A DNA stretch of 21,503 nt from positions 1 to 21,503 of the forward strand of contig UZAN01046079.1 in the NCBI GenBank assembly GCA_900618425.1, written 5' to 3'. Shown here in pieces: positions 1 to 9,003 of the stretch; positions within the stretch are counted from its first letter, which is position 1; every line of letters begins with the position of its first letter. Source of the DNA: Echinostoma caproni. Its lineage: Eukaryota; Platyhelminthes; Trematoda; Plagiorchiida; Echinostomatidae. The notes beneath the pieces are model-generated. The model worked only from the letters and a program-made list of their open reading frames with translations, ran no database searches and was not told the DNA's origin. A program made the translations under genes and the position numbers.

Positions 1-626
1 TGTTGTGTATTTCCGAGCCCGAAAATTGCGTTATTCGTGTGAATGCCTACCACACGGGAAAATAACCATGCTGGAGATGACAAAAGCCGAAATTAATATT
101 TCCAAGATGGTACAAAAAGAAGTTTATGTGCGAAAAAATGGCTCAAAAAATTGAGGAATAATTCGACCGGGCGAATCAATTTGGTCCCATACACAGACTG
201 CGTCCAATTATGCTGAACGGTTTATTCTGTGTGAGTGGACGGCTCGGATATTCTAACTACCCAACTGCATTTAAATAAATATCATCCTTCCAAATCGCCA
301 CCCCGAGTCGGAACTTATCATATGACACTACACATTGTCACTCATTGGGAGGAAACATTGGATAGTGAAAGGCAATTCTTCTGTAAGACGTAAAATCGGA
401 AGATGTCTGGTATGTCGACGTCTGATGGCTACAACAAGACGACAACCGATGGCTCCCCTACCGCCCCGCAGGGTTCAAACGGGGAGTATCATTTTTCTCA
501 CGTGTGGATAGACCACTTCGGGCCTTTCTTCGTAAGCAGAGGTAAAGCTATGGACAAAAGGTATGGCTGTCTGTTCACTTGTCTACAGACACGTGCAGTT
601 GACCTAGAGATAGCAGCTACTCTTTA
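1..626 (+). pseudogene. BEL/Pao LTR retrotransposon pol remnant (linker and integrase)
   Basis: Decayed pol fragment read from three shifted pieces on the plus strand. Around 70-150 a segment containing KAEINISKMVQKEVY matches the helix before the BEL/Pao integrase. Around 183-275 the peptide with LNGLFCVSGRLGYSN matches the conserved 'L.P.L...G.LRVGGRL' block. At about 276-390 in another frame there is a degenerate zinc-binding H2C2 region (HPSKSP...HMTLHIVTHWEETLDSERQFF). At 484-620 the integrase core starts with WIDHFGPF, holding the first catalytic Asp, followed by KRYGCLFTCLQTRAVDLEIA. The rest of the core, with the second Asp and the Glu, is missing. Stops at about 165 and 276 and frame changes show that it is dead. 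The element runs off the left edge. Family assignment rests on motif order recognised by eye and is fairly sure; the ends are not. Confidence 0.75.
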
Positions 627-1637
627 TTGTACATGGGGGAGTTTGGCGGGCGGTGTAGAAACCATTGCGTGACAAAAATCCCTTTCGGGTCCAATGAAAG
701 ACTATCTTTGCCTCCTTCCCCAATTACCCTTTTTCTGACCATAGGTGCGCACGTTCTTTTCCGTCATTCCTACTTTGACCTTGATCACCGCGTGATCCCT
801 CGTGTTAGTCTTTGTCTTTGATTGTCTGATGACTCTTCCTCTTGTCCCTTGACCTTGCGAGCTACCTATCGATCCCACCCGTGTCATTAGGCCTGGACCA
901 ATGACTCCCCTCTGCACTTACGTGGTTTTGTTGAGTCACTGCTCCGGTTCCTATTTGTCCCCGTCACTGGCCTTATGGGTTTATTCGTTATCTTGCTCTT
1001 TGCGAGTGCATCGGTGACTTCGAACACTGGCTGTTCACGTTTGGTGAACAGAATCGCTTTCTTGACCTAACATAGATATTTATGTTCCTCCTTTCTAAAT
1101 TTATTTGCTTGTCTTTTAAATCATTTCTCTATTCATTTATATAGCGAATGAGTCGTATTGTTGAGGTACATCGTTATTTGCTCGCGTAGCGGAATAAACA
1201 GTAACAACGCGTTGCGGATCAATATCATTCTGACTTCGGGGTTTGCATTTCGTTACGCGTTGTTCAACGGTCTCATCAACGCTATACAGAACGACTACAA
1301 GATAGTTGATTCCACTCGGACTACGGTCGAACCAGAACAAGTCATTTTGGATTTTACAGTTTGAATACACTGATAATAGGAGCAGCGTTAAAAACACCAT
1401 TTGAGTCAATGTGGAGGAGCACTGGTGAACCCGGGAGTAACTCTCAGAGCCTCAGAAGCGGATTACAGGTAGGTCTTTCCCAAAGAAATCACCAGTGCAT
1501 GTTCACTGAATCCTTTGAGATTTGGCCTCCTACATAAGCTTTTCTTAAACTAATGCAGTGCTTTATCGGACTAGTAAAGATTACCTGGAATTTGGAAACA
1601 TCCATTCCCTTGATCTATTTGAGCAATACAGGTAACA
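627..1637. other. Intergenic, pyrimidine-rich then AT-rich, no gene recognised
   Basis: From about 680 to 1080 the plus strand is rich in C and T and poor in A, without a recognisable protein. It could be the eroded non-coding end of the BEL/Pao element on its left, but no LTR boundary was seen. A segment at 1137-1409 is open on both strands for 68-90 codons. Its minus-strand reading (with DRSPSGINYLVVVLYSVDE) looks coding-like but I cannot place it in a family. Confidence 0.5.
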
Positions 1638-2064
1638 CGATATGAACAGACTTGATATTGACCATCAAGTATTTATCAGTAGTTTTTTAATTACACACTT
1701 TATTGTGATGAATAACAGACGGGAAAAGCCCCTTAGTCACGAGGACCTGCTGTTCAGTGATGGCAACCGGCAATCTAAGCCCCGACCGAGACTTGGAGTG
1801 GCGAACCACATAGGGCCCCGAAAGGTAAGGTGTGGTATTGAACCGGATGACAGCAAGGCTGCCTACCACCAAGGTTGGGTGGTGGTGGCGGGGCTCAAAC
1901 CTCGGACCATAGTGTCCAAAGCATGCAGGTGACAGCGACTATACCACTGCGCCACCACCGCATGTATGATATTCTTCCTACGACATTTCAATCCATTTAA
2001 TGTGCGTAGGTAGCTGATTGGGAGAAGGTAAAATTGATGACCGATATCAATATTACTCATATCA
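1638..2064. repeat. Imperfect inverted arms bracketing a SINE
   Basis: The 32 bases at 1638-1670 (starting GATATGAACAGACTTGATATT on plus) resemble the reverse complement of 2032-2064 (starting GATATGAGTAATATTGATAT on minus) at roughly three quarters of positions. The two arms point at each other and enclose about 360 bp that contain the tRNA-like SINE. This could be the pair of terminal inverted repeats of a small non-autonomous DNA transposon. Alternatively, two copies of one repeat may have landed in opposite directions. The right arm continues into the longer repeat at 1961-2092; the left arm appears to stop after about 32 bases. Confidence 0.45.
1690..1960 (-). mobile_element. tRNA-derived SINE with poly(A)-signal tail
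   Basis: Read on minus, the head at 1959-1881 looks like a tRNA. Its first nine bases (GGTGGTGGC) pair perfectly with its last nine (GCCACCACC) across 79 nt. An A-box match TGGCGCAGTGG lies at 1954-1944 and a B-box-like GGTTTGAGCCC at 1901-1891, so internal RNA polymerase III promotion was once possible. The body after the head (about 1870-1705) is shared with a second copy at 21272-21473. It ends near AATAAA (minus 1704-1699) followed by a short AT-rich stretch. The T-stem is not fully paired, so this is a SINE head rather than a working tRNA. Confidence 0.7.
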
Positions 2065-2092
2065 CGTTAGTTATTTCATTCAAATGAATTAA
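1961..2092 (-). repeat. Dispersed repeat, copy 1
   Basis: About 130 bp that align through most of their length with 5572-5702 in the same orientation. Shared blocks (plus strand) include CATGTATG, ACATTTCAATC, AGCTGATTG and the ending ATTCAAAT. On the minus strand both copies stay open and give related peptides (MSNIDIGH... and MSRTDIGH...), but nothing identifies a protein, so the similarity is better read as copies of a repeat. The left boundary sits one base from the acceptor-stem end of the SINE head at 1959. Confidence 0.65.
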
Positions 2093-2309
2093 AGTGAAAG
2101 GATGTTTCCGCTGTGTCAAGGAGAACCTTTCTCCACAAACGGTGCAGCGTCTTCACGAAATGTTCACATTGTGATGTCACCTTGCCCGTGAAGCCACTTT
2201 CGTTGAATTTTAAGAAGCTTGCCTTAAATGTGATTTACATCTCCGTCAGTTAATCAGACGTTTACGAAAACACAAGTTGTCAAGTTCGAAATGCAATCCG
2301 ATTCTCCTG
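2093..2309. other. Short spacer without recognised feature
   Basis: I see no gene or repeat here. It separates the repeat copy from the start of recognisable Penelope-like coding sequence. It could hold the eroded 5' part of that element. Confidence 0.4.
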
Positions 2310-4075
2310 TTGAAGTTCCATCATGAGAGTTCGGTCGATACGGTTAAACAAATGCGACACGAGGCTTTTTCTACTATTTGCAGAATCAAGTTCAGTGGTG
2401 AATTAAAACTCCGGAACCTGAACAAATTATTAAAGCTGCCATCGGGAATAATAATCAATGAATCGCGGTTGAATGGATTCTTAGGTGATCCAGAACGGTG
2501 TGTGCATAGTGTGTCGTCGTTGAACCTCTACCAAATACAAGTTGAAGCATTTTCATTGGTTTTCGAATTTGAAATACCAAATAGAAGGAGAAAAAGCTTT
2601 GAAACCGATGCACAACTTGGAAATTTGGCTGATTAGTCGAAAGAGCTGAAGCTTGTTGCACCGAAAGCAGAAGGATGGTTCAAATCTATATTAGTGGATG
2701 TTGCTTACCAGCTAAAGGTTAAAACGCCCTACCATAACTCCATCCTAACACAAGATTATCTGAAAGCCCGGAGAGAATTGAGGAATGATGATACTATTGT
2801 GATTTGTTTACTGGACAATGGATCTGAAGTAAACATTATTAACGAGAACAAATATGTCAGGAAAATGGAGACCATTCTCAGTAATGGTGACCGATTCCAT
2901 GTGGATCTAAAGAGGACGAACAAAACGGAGGTAACAGAGCGAAGGTTCAATGCCTACTTGAAACAGCTTTGGAAAAGCGGAGTGATGAACACTAGGACAT
3001 ACCATAATCTGAGACTTCGTGGGACACAAATACTACACTTGTATGGTTTACTAAGGCTTCATAAACCAGAAGTCCGTTTGCCCCCGATTCTATAAATGAC
3101 CAGCTCACCTCAGAGAAGATGAGTTCAGTGGCTGGTTGAGCAAATCAGCCCCATCCGTATGAAAGTCTATCATTTCGGGTTGAAGAAGTCATCCTGGTTA
3201 AACGACACATTACCTGATTCTAATGAAATTAAGTATTTGTAATATGCGGTTCCTTTTCAGTAGCACATTCTGCCGTCAGATAAACGGACTGGCTATGGTA
3301 GGCCCATATAGATTCCTCTTAGCTGAATTATTTATGTCGAAACTTGAGAACAATACTAAAGCGAGCTCAACTATTGAGGGTTTTATCGCCATTACGTTAA
3401 TGATGCACTAGTAATAACCCCAAACAAAAGAAATGTCATGGTTTTGTTTAACAAACTGAACGAGATGCTCAACAAAATCACGTTCACTTTGGAATGGGAA
3501 ACTATTGGATCATTGTCATTCCCAGATCTACAACTGACAAGATTGAGGAGTGTTACACTCCTGACAGCTCCTGACAGCAACTCACCACAAGTGTACATGG
3601 ACAGGCCATTATTTACACTTCCAAAGTTTTGTTCCTCTGCGTTACAAGACTGGATTGGCAAGAACCCTGTTCCGCAGAGTTCGTCCCCTGGAAATGTGAG
3701 AAAGTAAACCTAGAGTATTGCCGAATGCTTTGTCTACTAATGTTTATCCCTTACCTTTTTATGGAGAGACAGCACACCAACCTTCACGGGCCAAAATATG
3801 CAACTGTCCAAAAGAGACTTATTTTCATTAGTGCACCATTTACAGGAGATGATCTAATTGCTTGGCTTTGACACCAGCTTCGTAATGCCGTTGTGACGTC
3901 ACTGTTGTGACGTTGATGGTGTTTCATAGGAAAATCAACTTAATAACTTGGTCAAACATAAACATATCCGATAATTTAGTCACCTCCAATTGCATTTATC
4001 TTTTTCAATGTGCTGAGAGCTCACGGTATGTCAGAACGACAATGGACCATCGGGGACGGTGACAGGGTTTGAAAG
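2310..4075 (+). pseudogene. Penelope-like retroelement (PLE) pol remnant
   Basis: Pieces in several plus-strand frames follow the order of a Penelope-like reverse transcriptase. At about 2505-2640 is the N-terminal 'VHNLS...' block (seen as VHSVSSLNL). At 2690-3095 come the 'Y..KM..IL' segment (YVRKMETILSNGDRF) and YGLLRLHKPE, matching YGLPKIHK. At 3095-3200 is the 'MTSSP...WLVE.LSPIR' block. At 3223-3360 comes motif B (RQINGLAMVGPYRF...FMSKLE). Near 3393 the catalytic YVDD is changed to YVND. At 3440-3520 is ITFTLEWE. At 3650-3880 come the 'L.TN.YP' and PFTGDD blocks. At about 3970-4075 CIYLFQC...RYV resembles the start of the GIY-YIG endonuclease. Catalytic motif A appears deleted between about 3200 and 3223. 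Stops and at least five frame changes show an inactive copy. Confidence 0.75.
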
Positions 4076-5185
4076 GTCGGTTGCGATATGCATTTCGCGT
4101 CCGGTCACTATAAAATGTAGGATTTGTCCAGTTGACAATTGTACCGCTGCTCGATAGGCAAACAAACAGCTTGGAAAAGTGTCGTCCCAGGATCGGGTAT
4201 GTTCCGAATCGACAAAGGCCTTCCAGAAGTTTTTGAGGGTGCGGTTTACTCTCTACCGCACGATTGCCTTGGGGGTGATATGCTGACGTGCGTGACTTGG
4301 TCACACCTAGGANGGCAGAGTTCGCGAAGTAGCACTCCTTCGAAATTTGACCCCCGATCTGAATGGATTTGTTTTGGGGCACCCCATCGAGCAATCCAGT
4401 TGTGACGGCATCGATACAAGAGCCAGAGATTGCGTCGCACCCTTTTGTGAAATGATCCACCATCACCAAGATGTACCTTTTGCTGTTTCTGGTAACGGAC
4501 CGACGACATCCAGTGTCACTATTTCGTTGGGGTAGCCGGTGGACATGCGAGGGGGCGCAGTTTCGTCGTGTTGGTTCTTCGAATTGGGCACAAGGACCGC
4601 AAGCTCGATAAACATTTTGGACGTCGCGTCTCTGGTGCGGCCATCAATATCTCTGCCATGCAGCGTATTCCAGCTGTGCTTATCCAGCGTCACCCAATGA
4701 TGTGTGTAACTCGTTCAGAAGGGCAATCACCTTAGTTTCTGATACTATCACTCGCCGAGCGTATTCTGACCCAGGTTGAAAATACATAATGCCATCTTTG
4801 AGTCGTAAGTGCTGCCACAAACTTTCACCCGTCTGCGGCCTGCCATTTCTTCTGGATTCGGTCGCCCTTTGTTTTCTTCAAGGTGTTTGTAAAAAACCGC
4901 CAGATCCGGGTCGTTTTGCTGTGCGTTCTGCCACTCATCAAGGTTCGAGTGTTGTAAAATTACTTCTACTGTAGGGCTGACTGTACATGTTTGGCACGCC
5001 CCGTGGTCTCGACGTGGTATACGGGCGAGAGCATCTGCGTGTTGGATACCGGAAACTACATTACATACTCAAAGCTTTTCATGTTATCCTCAAACTTGGA
5101 AGCCAAAGGATTCGCCAAAGAGATTGTCAGTAACCGCTCAAAGTCTGACCTGTGCGTGTAAAAGGCATTCGTGGTACAGTTTCTA
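4005..5185 (-). pseudogene. Ty3/gypsy pol remnant 1 (RNase H end to integrase)
   Basis: On minus, from high to low coordinates: a weak RNase H end (about 5185-5010) with motifs like TDH and QHADALAR; a linker (about 4975-4790) with WQNAQQNDPDLAVFYKHLEE; then the integrase. The integrase shows GPLPETAKG (about 4490), DHFTKG with the first Asp, HSDRGSNFE (about 4370) with the second Asp, and AYHPQGNRAVES with the catalytic Glu. It ends with a 'GREM' block near 4095. These lie in at least three frames with stops. The single undetermined base at 4313 falls inside the core. No LTR is seen at either end, and the N-terminal zinc-binding domain is mostly lost. Its low-coordinate end meets the end of the Penelope-like element. 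Confidence 0.75.
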
Positions 5186-5199
5186 TCATCATGTATGTG

Positions 5200-5445
5200 T
5201 TGGTTACATCTGCTCCCCTTCCCTTCCCCTTATCGCAGCCGTTTTCCCACCCCATCTTTAGCACTTCGTCCCTCTAATTTTCATAGTATGTAACCCACAT
5301 GATCTATTTAACTGACCAATTTTCTACTCCGTAACCTTTCTATCTCTATCCCAATCCAGTTAAGGTTTGATCTATTTGGTATTGTGTAACCAGTTTCAAC
5401 TCTCCTCAGTGGTTAATGGTTTACCATTACGTAACCGTTTCTATG
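5200..5445. other. Pyrimidine-rich spacer with recurring GTAACC
   Basis: The plus strand is C/T-rich. The hexamer GTAACC recurs at 5290, 5331, 5386 and 5431, with roughly similar 41-55 base spacing and partly similar flanks. This may be an eroded tandem repeat or the decayed untranslated part of the adjacent gypsy element. No gene is seen. Confidence 0.35.
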
Positions 5446-5496
5446 CCAACGTCATCTTTTTCTGGATCTTCGTCATTGTTGTCCTCGTTCCTCGTC

Positions 5497-5528
5497 CACT
5501 CATTACCAAAGTCATTTGATAATGAGTG
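5497..5528. repeat. Near-perfect 14-bp inverted repeat (hairpin)
   Basis: Arms 5497-5510 (CACTCATTACCAAA) and 5515-5528 (TTTGATAATGAGTG) pair at 13 of 14 positions around a four-base loop. It lies next to, and possibly belongs to, the repeat copy at 5572-5702. Stability and strand are not informative for function. Confidence 0.65.
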
Positions 5529-5571
5529 AACGTTCGCTTTCCGCTCGAACCCAAGTAATAATGTAAATACT

Positions 5572-5702
5572 CATGTATGGTATTCTTCTTGTAACATTTC
5601 AATCTACTCAATGTGCTTAGACAGCTGATTGAGAGCAGGCGAAGTCGATGGCCAATATCAGTTCTGCTCATATAGTCTTACTCGTTTTATTCAAATCAAC
5701 TG
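5572..5702 (-). repeat. Dispersed repeat, copy 2
   Basis: Same family and orientation as 1961-2092. Here the sequence to the left continues as other DNA (ending TAATGTAAATACT, plus strand) instead of meeting a SINE head. This gives a view of the empty arrangement. The minus strand stays open to 5441, including the hairpin, but no protein family is recognised. Confidence 0.65.
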
Positions 5703-6055
5703 GATTGCTTGGTTTCCGCCAACGCTAAGTTTTATTGGAAACATATATCGAGCATTCAAAGAAGAAAATCGAAATGAACGGCGATTGAAATGCTTAACCA
5801 CGTAGGTGTAGGGCTTCTCTTATTTCCGAGGACCACTGGTGTGCTTGAACAGTTCCAGAGAAGACAGTGTGGAGGAAATGTTCGTGTTTAGTTATTGGTA
5901 ATCATACCAACCCACAACGTGAAACATGATTGCCAACATAGAGAGGGAGGATGATAAATTTCAGTCTTCATGGTTGAGATTTGGCTCAGAATCTGGGTGA
6001 AATAAATCACGGCGGACCCTCTGAAAAATGAACTTCATCCCTCGGGGAGTGTTTT
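5703..6055. other. Spacer without recognised feature
   Basis: Mixed-composition sequence with frequent stops in all frames. The last part may be eroded upstream sequence of the small Penelope fragment that follows, but no motif supports this. Confidence 0.35.
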
Positions 6056-6059
6056 TATA

Positions 6060-6250
6060 CTGCTAGCCAGAACGGTTTATTGACAAAGTGGTGTAAGGAC
6101 GCATGGATAGACCTCAGTCGATAGGGGTCGTTAAGAAGCCTGTATATGTTCATCTGCCATTCCAGGGATATACGGAGGAAGACATTTTCAAAGATAGCCC
6201 CTTGCTGTGTCTACAAAAGGAGGTCAACAATAGTCTGGTATTGCCCTAGT
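6060..6250 (+). pseudogene. Second Penelope-like pol fragment
   Basis: A short plus-strand reading frame with ERFIDKVV, one stop, then GVVKKPVYVHLPFQG. This matches the region after the Penelope RT core, where 'NGYP..FI' is followed by a 'V.LPF.GD' block. The equivalent stretch in the larger copy is at about 3720-3880. The copy is short and has a stop at about 6094. It is not a direct continuation of the first element and is probably a separate insertion. The match rests on two short blocks. Confidence 0.5.
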
Positions 6251-6259
6251 CATCACGTA

Positions 6260-6540
6260 AGCGGAACAGTGTATTGATACCATGTTAGATTATTAACAGG
6301 CAATAGATAAACTATTTGGTGTTCTGTAGTAAGCACTAGCTTAGATGCAGCGAAATGATTCCGTAATTAAATCGTGCTCGCTTGCAGTGTCGTGTTCTTC
6401 GTTCAAAGAACACTGATGCGGTCTATACGACATTTTAAGCTGCTCGAGTAAAAGCGTCATTAATTTCCGAAGCAGAAGTGTGTTTGAGTGAAATTTAGAG
6501 TAACTTTCTTCAGCCGTCTTTTTTGTGTACTCATGCACCT
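6260..6540. other. Spacer without recognised feature
   Basis: No gene or repeat is recognised. The minus strand is open for 88 codons across 6341-6607, but no family motif is visible in that reading. Confidence 0.3.
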
Positions 6541-6559
6541 GTTCATGGGGAACTGGGTA

Positions 6560-6855
6560 CCTTAGCCACACACCCCGGGACATATCTGATCGCGGTGGTG
6601 AACACAATCCGGATTAGTTAAGATCGGGGACGATGAGGACAAACACGGGTGCGGTGTTTCTCGTTGAATCGAATCACACGGTGAATGTGAGGAACGAATT
6701 TCGATTGATCTACAAAGTCTGATGTAGGTAATTTGGAGCAGTGAAGCATAGCATCCGAACCACGGGCGAGGCCGTGCGTATTTGGATTCACAATCAACCC
6801 CCTCCTCGTTATGTACTCCTGACCAAATTCCTGTTCCCCAATACGGTGCAAACAC
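6560..6855 (-). repeat. Possible tRNA-related dispersed repeat
   Basis: GC-richer than its surroundings and open in two minus frames for 77-97 codons. On minus, near 6765-6745, GGTTCGGATGCT differs from the polymerase III B-box consensus at only two positions. No A box was found at the right distance. It could be an old 5'-truncated SINE, or simply an unclassified repeat. Confidence 0.3.
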
Positions 6856-6859
6856 TTGA

Positions 6860-8065
6860 ACTTTTGAGACTGATCAATCTCTCTCTCTCACACAGGCACA
6901 AGCATTTCTAAGCCCCAAATGAACCATCACGATTCCCTCCTAATGTTGATAATCATTTTAATGTTATCTATTGCTATGATTACGAACGAGTAAAAACGAG
7001 CTTGTTCGCCACTGTGTTGTTCACTAATAGGATGCAATATCCATATGATGCCATATGATTTGTTGCTGACTTCCGCGAATATGCGTTCTTCACACGCATA
7101 TCCATGGCACCGCGACCACTTCCCTATCTTTTTTTCTATCGATGTTGCCACAGTTGTTGCTCCGATCTTTGTTACACGTACATTTGGCCACGAAGCAGTA
7201 TAGTTACAACCATTAAGTCACCTTGTCCCTATAAGCTTATCAGATGACGATGTTCAAAATCCCTCCTTTCAAACACCACGGAATTGCGGAACATTTCAAT
7301 GTCGCACAGTTTCCACATGTAACCTACCCATCTTCTAGTCCAGACTGAATGAGTTGTGCTCAAAATCTTCATTCTACACTCATCTTTATGAGTTTATGGC
7401 GTACTCCTTCAGTCTATTTTATTCTTATCATACAACTGATAAAAAATCTCATTCTGGGAGGCGGTAAACAAAGGTAACACTTTCGCATATTGCTCGATGA
7501 ATTGGTCCATAGACTGGTAAAGAGTTCATACTGCGACCATAGTTCCTCACCAATCGGCAGAGAGCAGAAATACTAAGAAGCAACGAAGTCCTGTGACCAT
7601 ATACTCATGTAGCCAAAGAGTGTTCTAAAGCTCAACAAAAACATACTGCTTGTCTACTCACGGTCGTCATCTGTGAAACAGTGTTACTATAGCCGTCGTT
7701 GCTTCGCGTAACTTAAACAACGATCACATAACAATATTTTGGAGCTTAATTCGCAAATTTGCTATTTACCTGAGGCAGTTTCGGATGCTCAATGAGTTAC
7801 GGCAAAAGCAATAAATGCTATGAAAGTCTCAACTCCGTATAACTTCGCGCACGTTATTTGGGATCGATTGAAACAATTTTTCTAGTCAGCTTAATAGCCA
7901 TAATATCTTCTTTTCCGAAATACTAAGCGTTCAGATTTGAAAACCAGCCCAGTCATAATCATGGAGGTTAGTGCTGAGATGAGCGAGGACCGATGCCTGC
8001 AACAAGCTGGGAAATATAGACTGTGCGATATGGTGTCTATTCGAAATGAGAAACTGTCTGATCAG
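6860..8065. other. AT-rich spacer without recognised gene
   Basis: About 1.2 kb with no coding remnant that I can identify. It contains a short CT run at about 6881-6894. A minus-strand open stretch (7931-8167) runs through the SINE that follows and is not evidence for a gene. Confidence 0.45.
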
Positions 8066-8073
8066 CAATTCGG

Positions 8074-8235
8074 TGACCGAGTAGGTAGGAAGCTTGCGTT
8101 CCACCCGTGAGGTCCCGGGTTCGATCTCCAGTTGGGTTGATGGATTCGCACTGCTGATGAGACCCAATCAGGTCGAAACAGCTACATAGTGCTTTTACAA
8201 TCCTTCGGCTCCCATGGATTTCATCATATAAAGCC
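8074..8235 (+). mobile_element. tRNA-headed SINE
   Basis: The A-box-like TGACCGAGTAGG at 8074-8085 resembles the D-arm of leucine/serine tRNAs. GGTTCGATCTC at 8118-8128 matches the B box with two changes, 44 bases downstream, which is the normal spacing. The body (8140-8215) contains CACTGCTGATGAGACCCAAT and AACAGCT, and is shared at about 70% by eye with 18140-18205. No clear target-site duplication or poly(A) end was found. It is likely inactive because of the A- and B-box changes. Confidence 0.7.
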
Positions 8236-8239
8236 AATA

Positions 8240-9000
8240 TTAGTAGAAAAAGCTGCTGACAGTTTTACCAGAAAGAGATCGTTTGTCAGAGGAATATTGC
8301 AGCTTCCATACAGTGTTACTGATTACCGACGACTGGTTTTTAAGAGAGACAACATCTTGTAATCACGAAATCTTACGAAGGTTGTCGTCACCCTTTTGCG
8401 TGAACCGGAGTCACACCTGTTAGAATAAACCTCCACTGGTTGTATTGCTGTAGTACCAAAATGATCTCCAGTGCTACCTGTGTCAGTTGTTTGAGGTTTT
8501 CCGTAACCCCGGCTAATTCAGTCGGGTGGCCTATATGGTTGAACGATAACATCAAACATCAAAGCGCCCCAAACGGCTAAAGACTATTTCACCCTGCTGA
8601 TTAGTTTGGCCGTCTCCCATATGTCGCGCTCAATTTCGGGAATAGATGGATAAGCCGGGATTAGGAAAAAGACGATTTGGACGATTTGGATTTGTGTTTA
8701 GGTACAAAATGAACCAAAGAGTTACGCGGTTTTACCACTACCGTCGGAACGTTCACTTGAAGGCAATTTATCGAGAGCTTTTGCGATACACTTATCTCTA
8801 CCACCGGAAATGCATGCGAAGAGAAGTGCAGTAACAGCATATTCTAGATAAAATTGAATCCTTTTTATTTCCCTTAAAACTAAGTGCGTTCATTACGTGT
8901 TGAATGACTATCCAGCACAAGGATTTTGATGCGGATTATTGTAGTAACTGTGGTAATAGAATTAGTACGCAATGAACTCGGAATACGAACCACGCAATAC
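8240..9000. other. Spacer, no gene recognised
   Basis: A basic 62-codon open stretch at 8646-8834 (+), rich in Arg and Tyr, has no recognisable family motif and no splice context that persuades me. Nothing else is seen. Confidence 0.4.
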
Positions 9001-9003
9001 TAA

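Noticed and set aside
1881..1959. Functional tRNA gene
   Set aside because: The T-stem is not fully paired, a clear anticodon arm could not be assigned, and the downstream body is a dispersed repeat. It is a SINE head.
3894..3901. Perfect TGACGTCA palindrome (CRE-like site)
   Set aside because: A single short site inside a dead Penelope-like element, with no promoter context. Chance is likely.
4313..4313. Undetermined base
   Set aside because: A single assembly ambiguity inside the gypsy integrase remnant. It does not change the interpretation.
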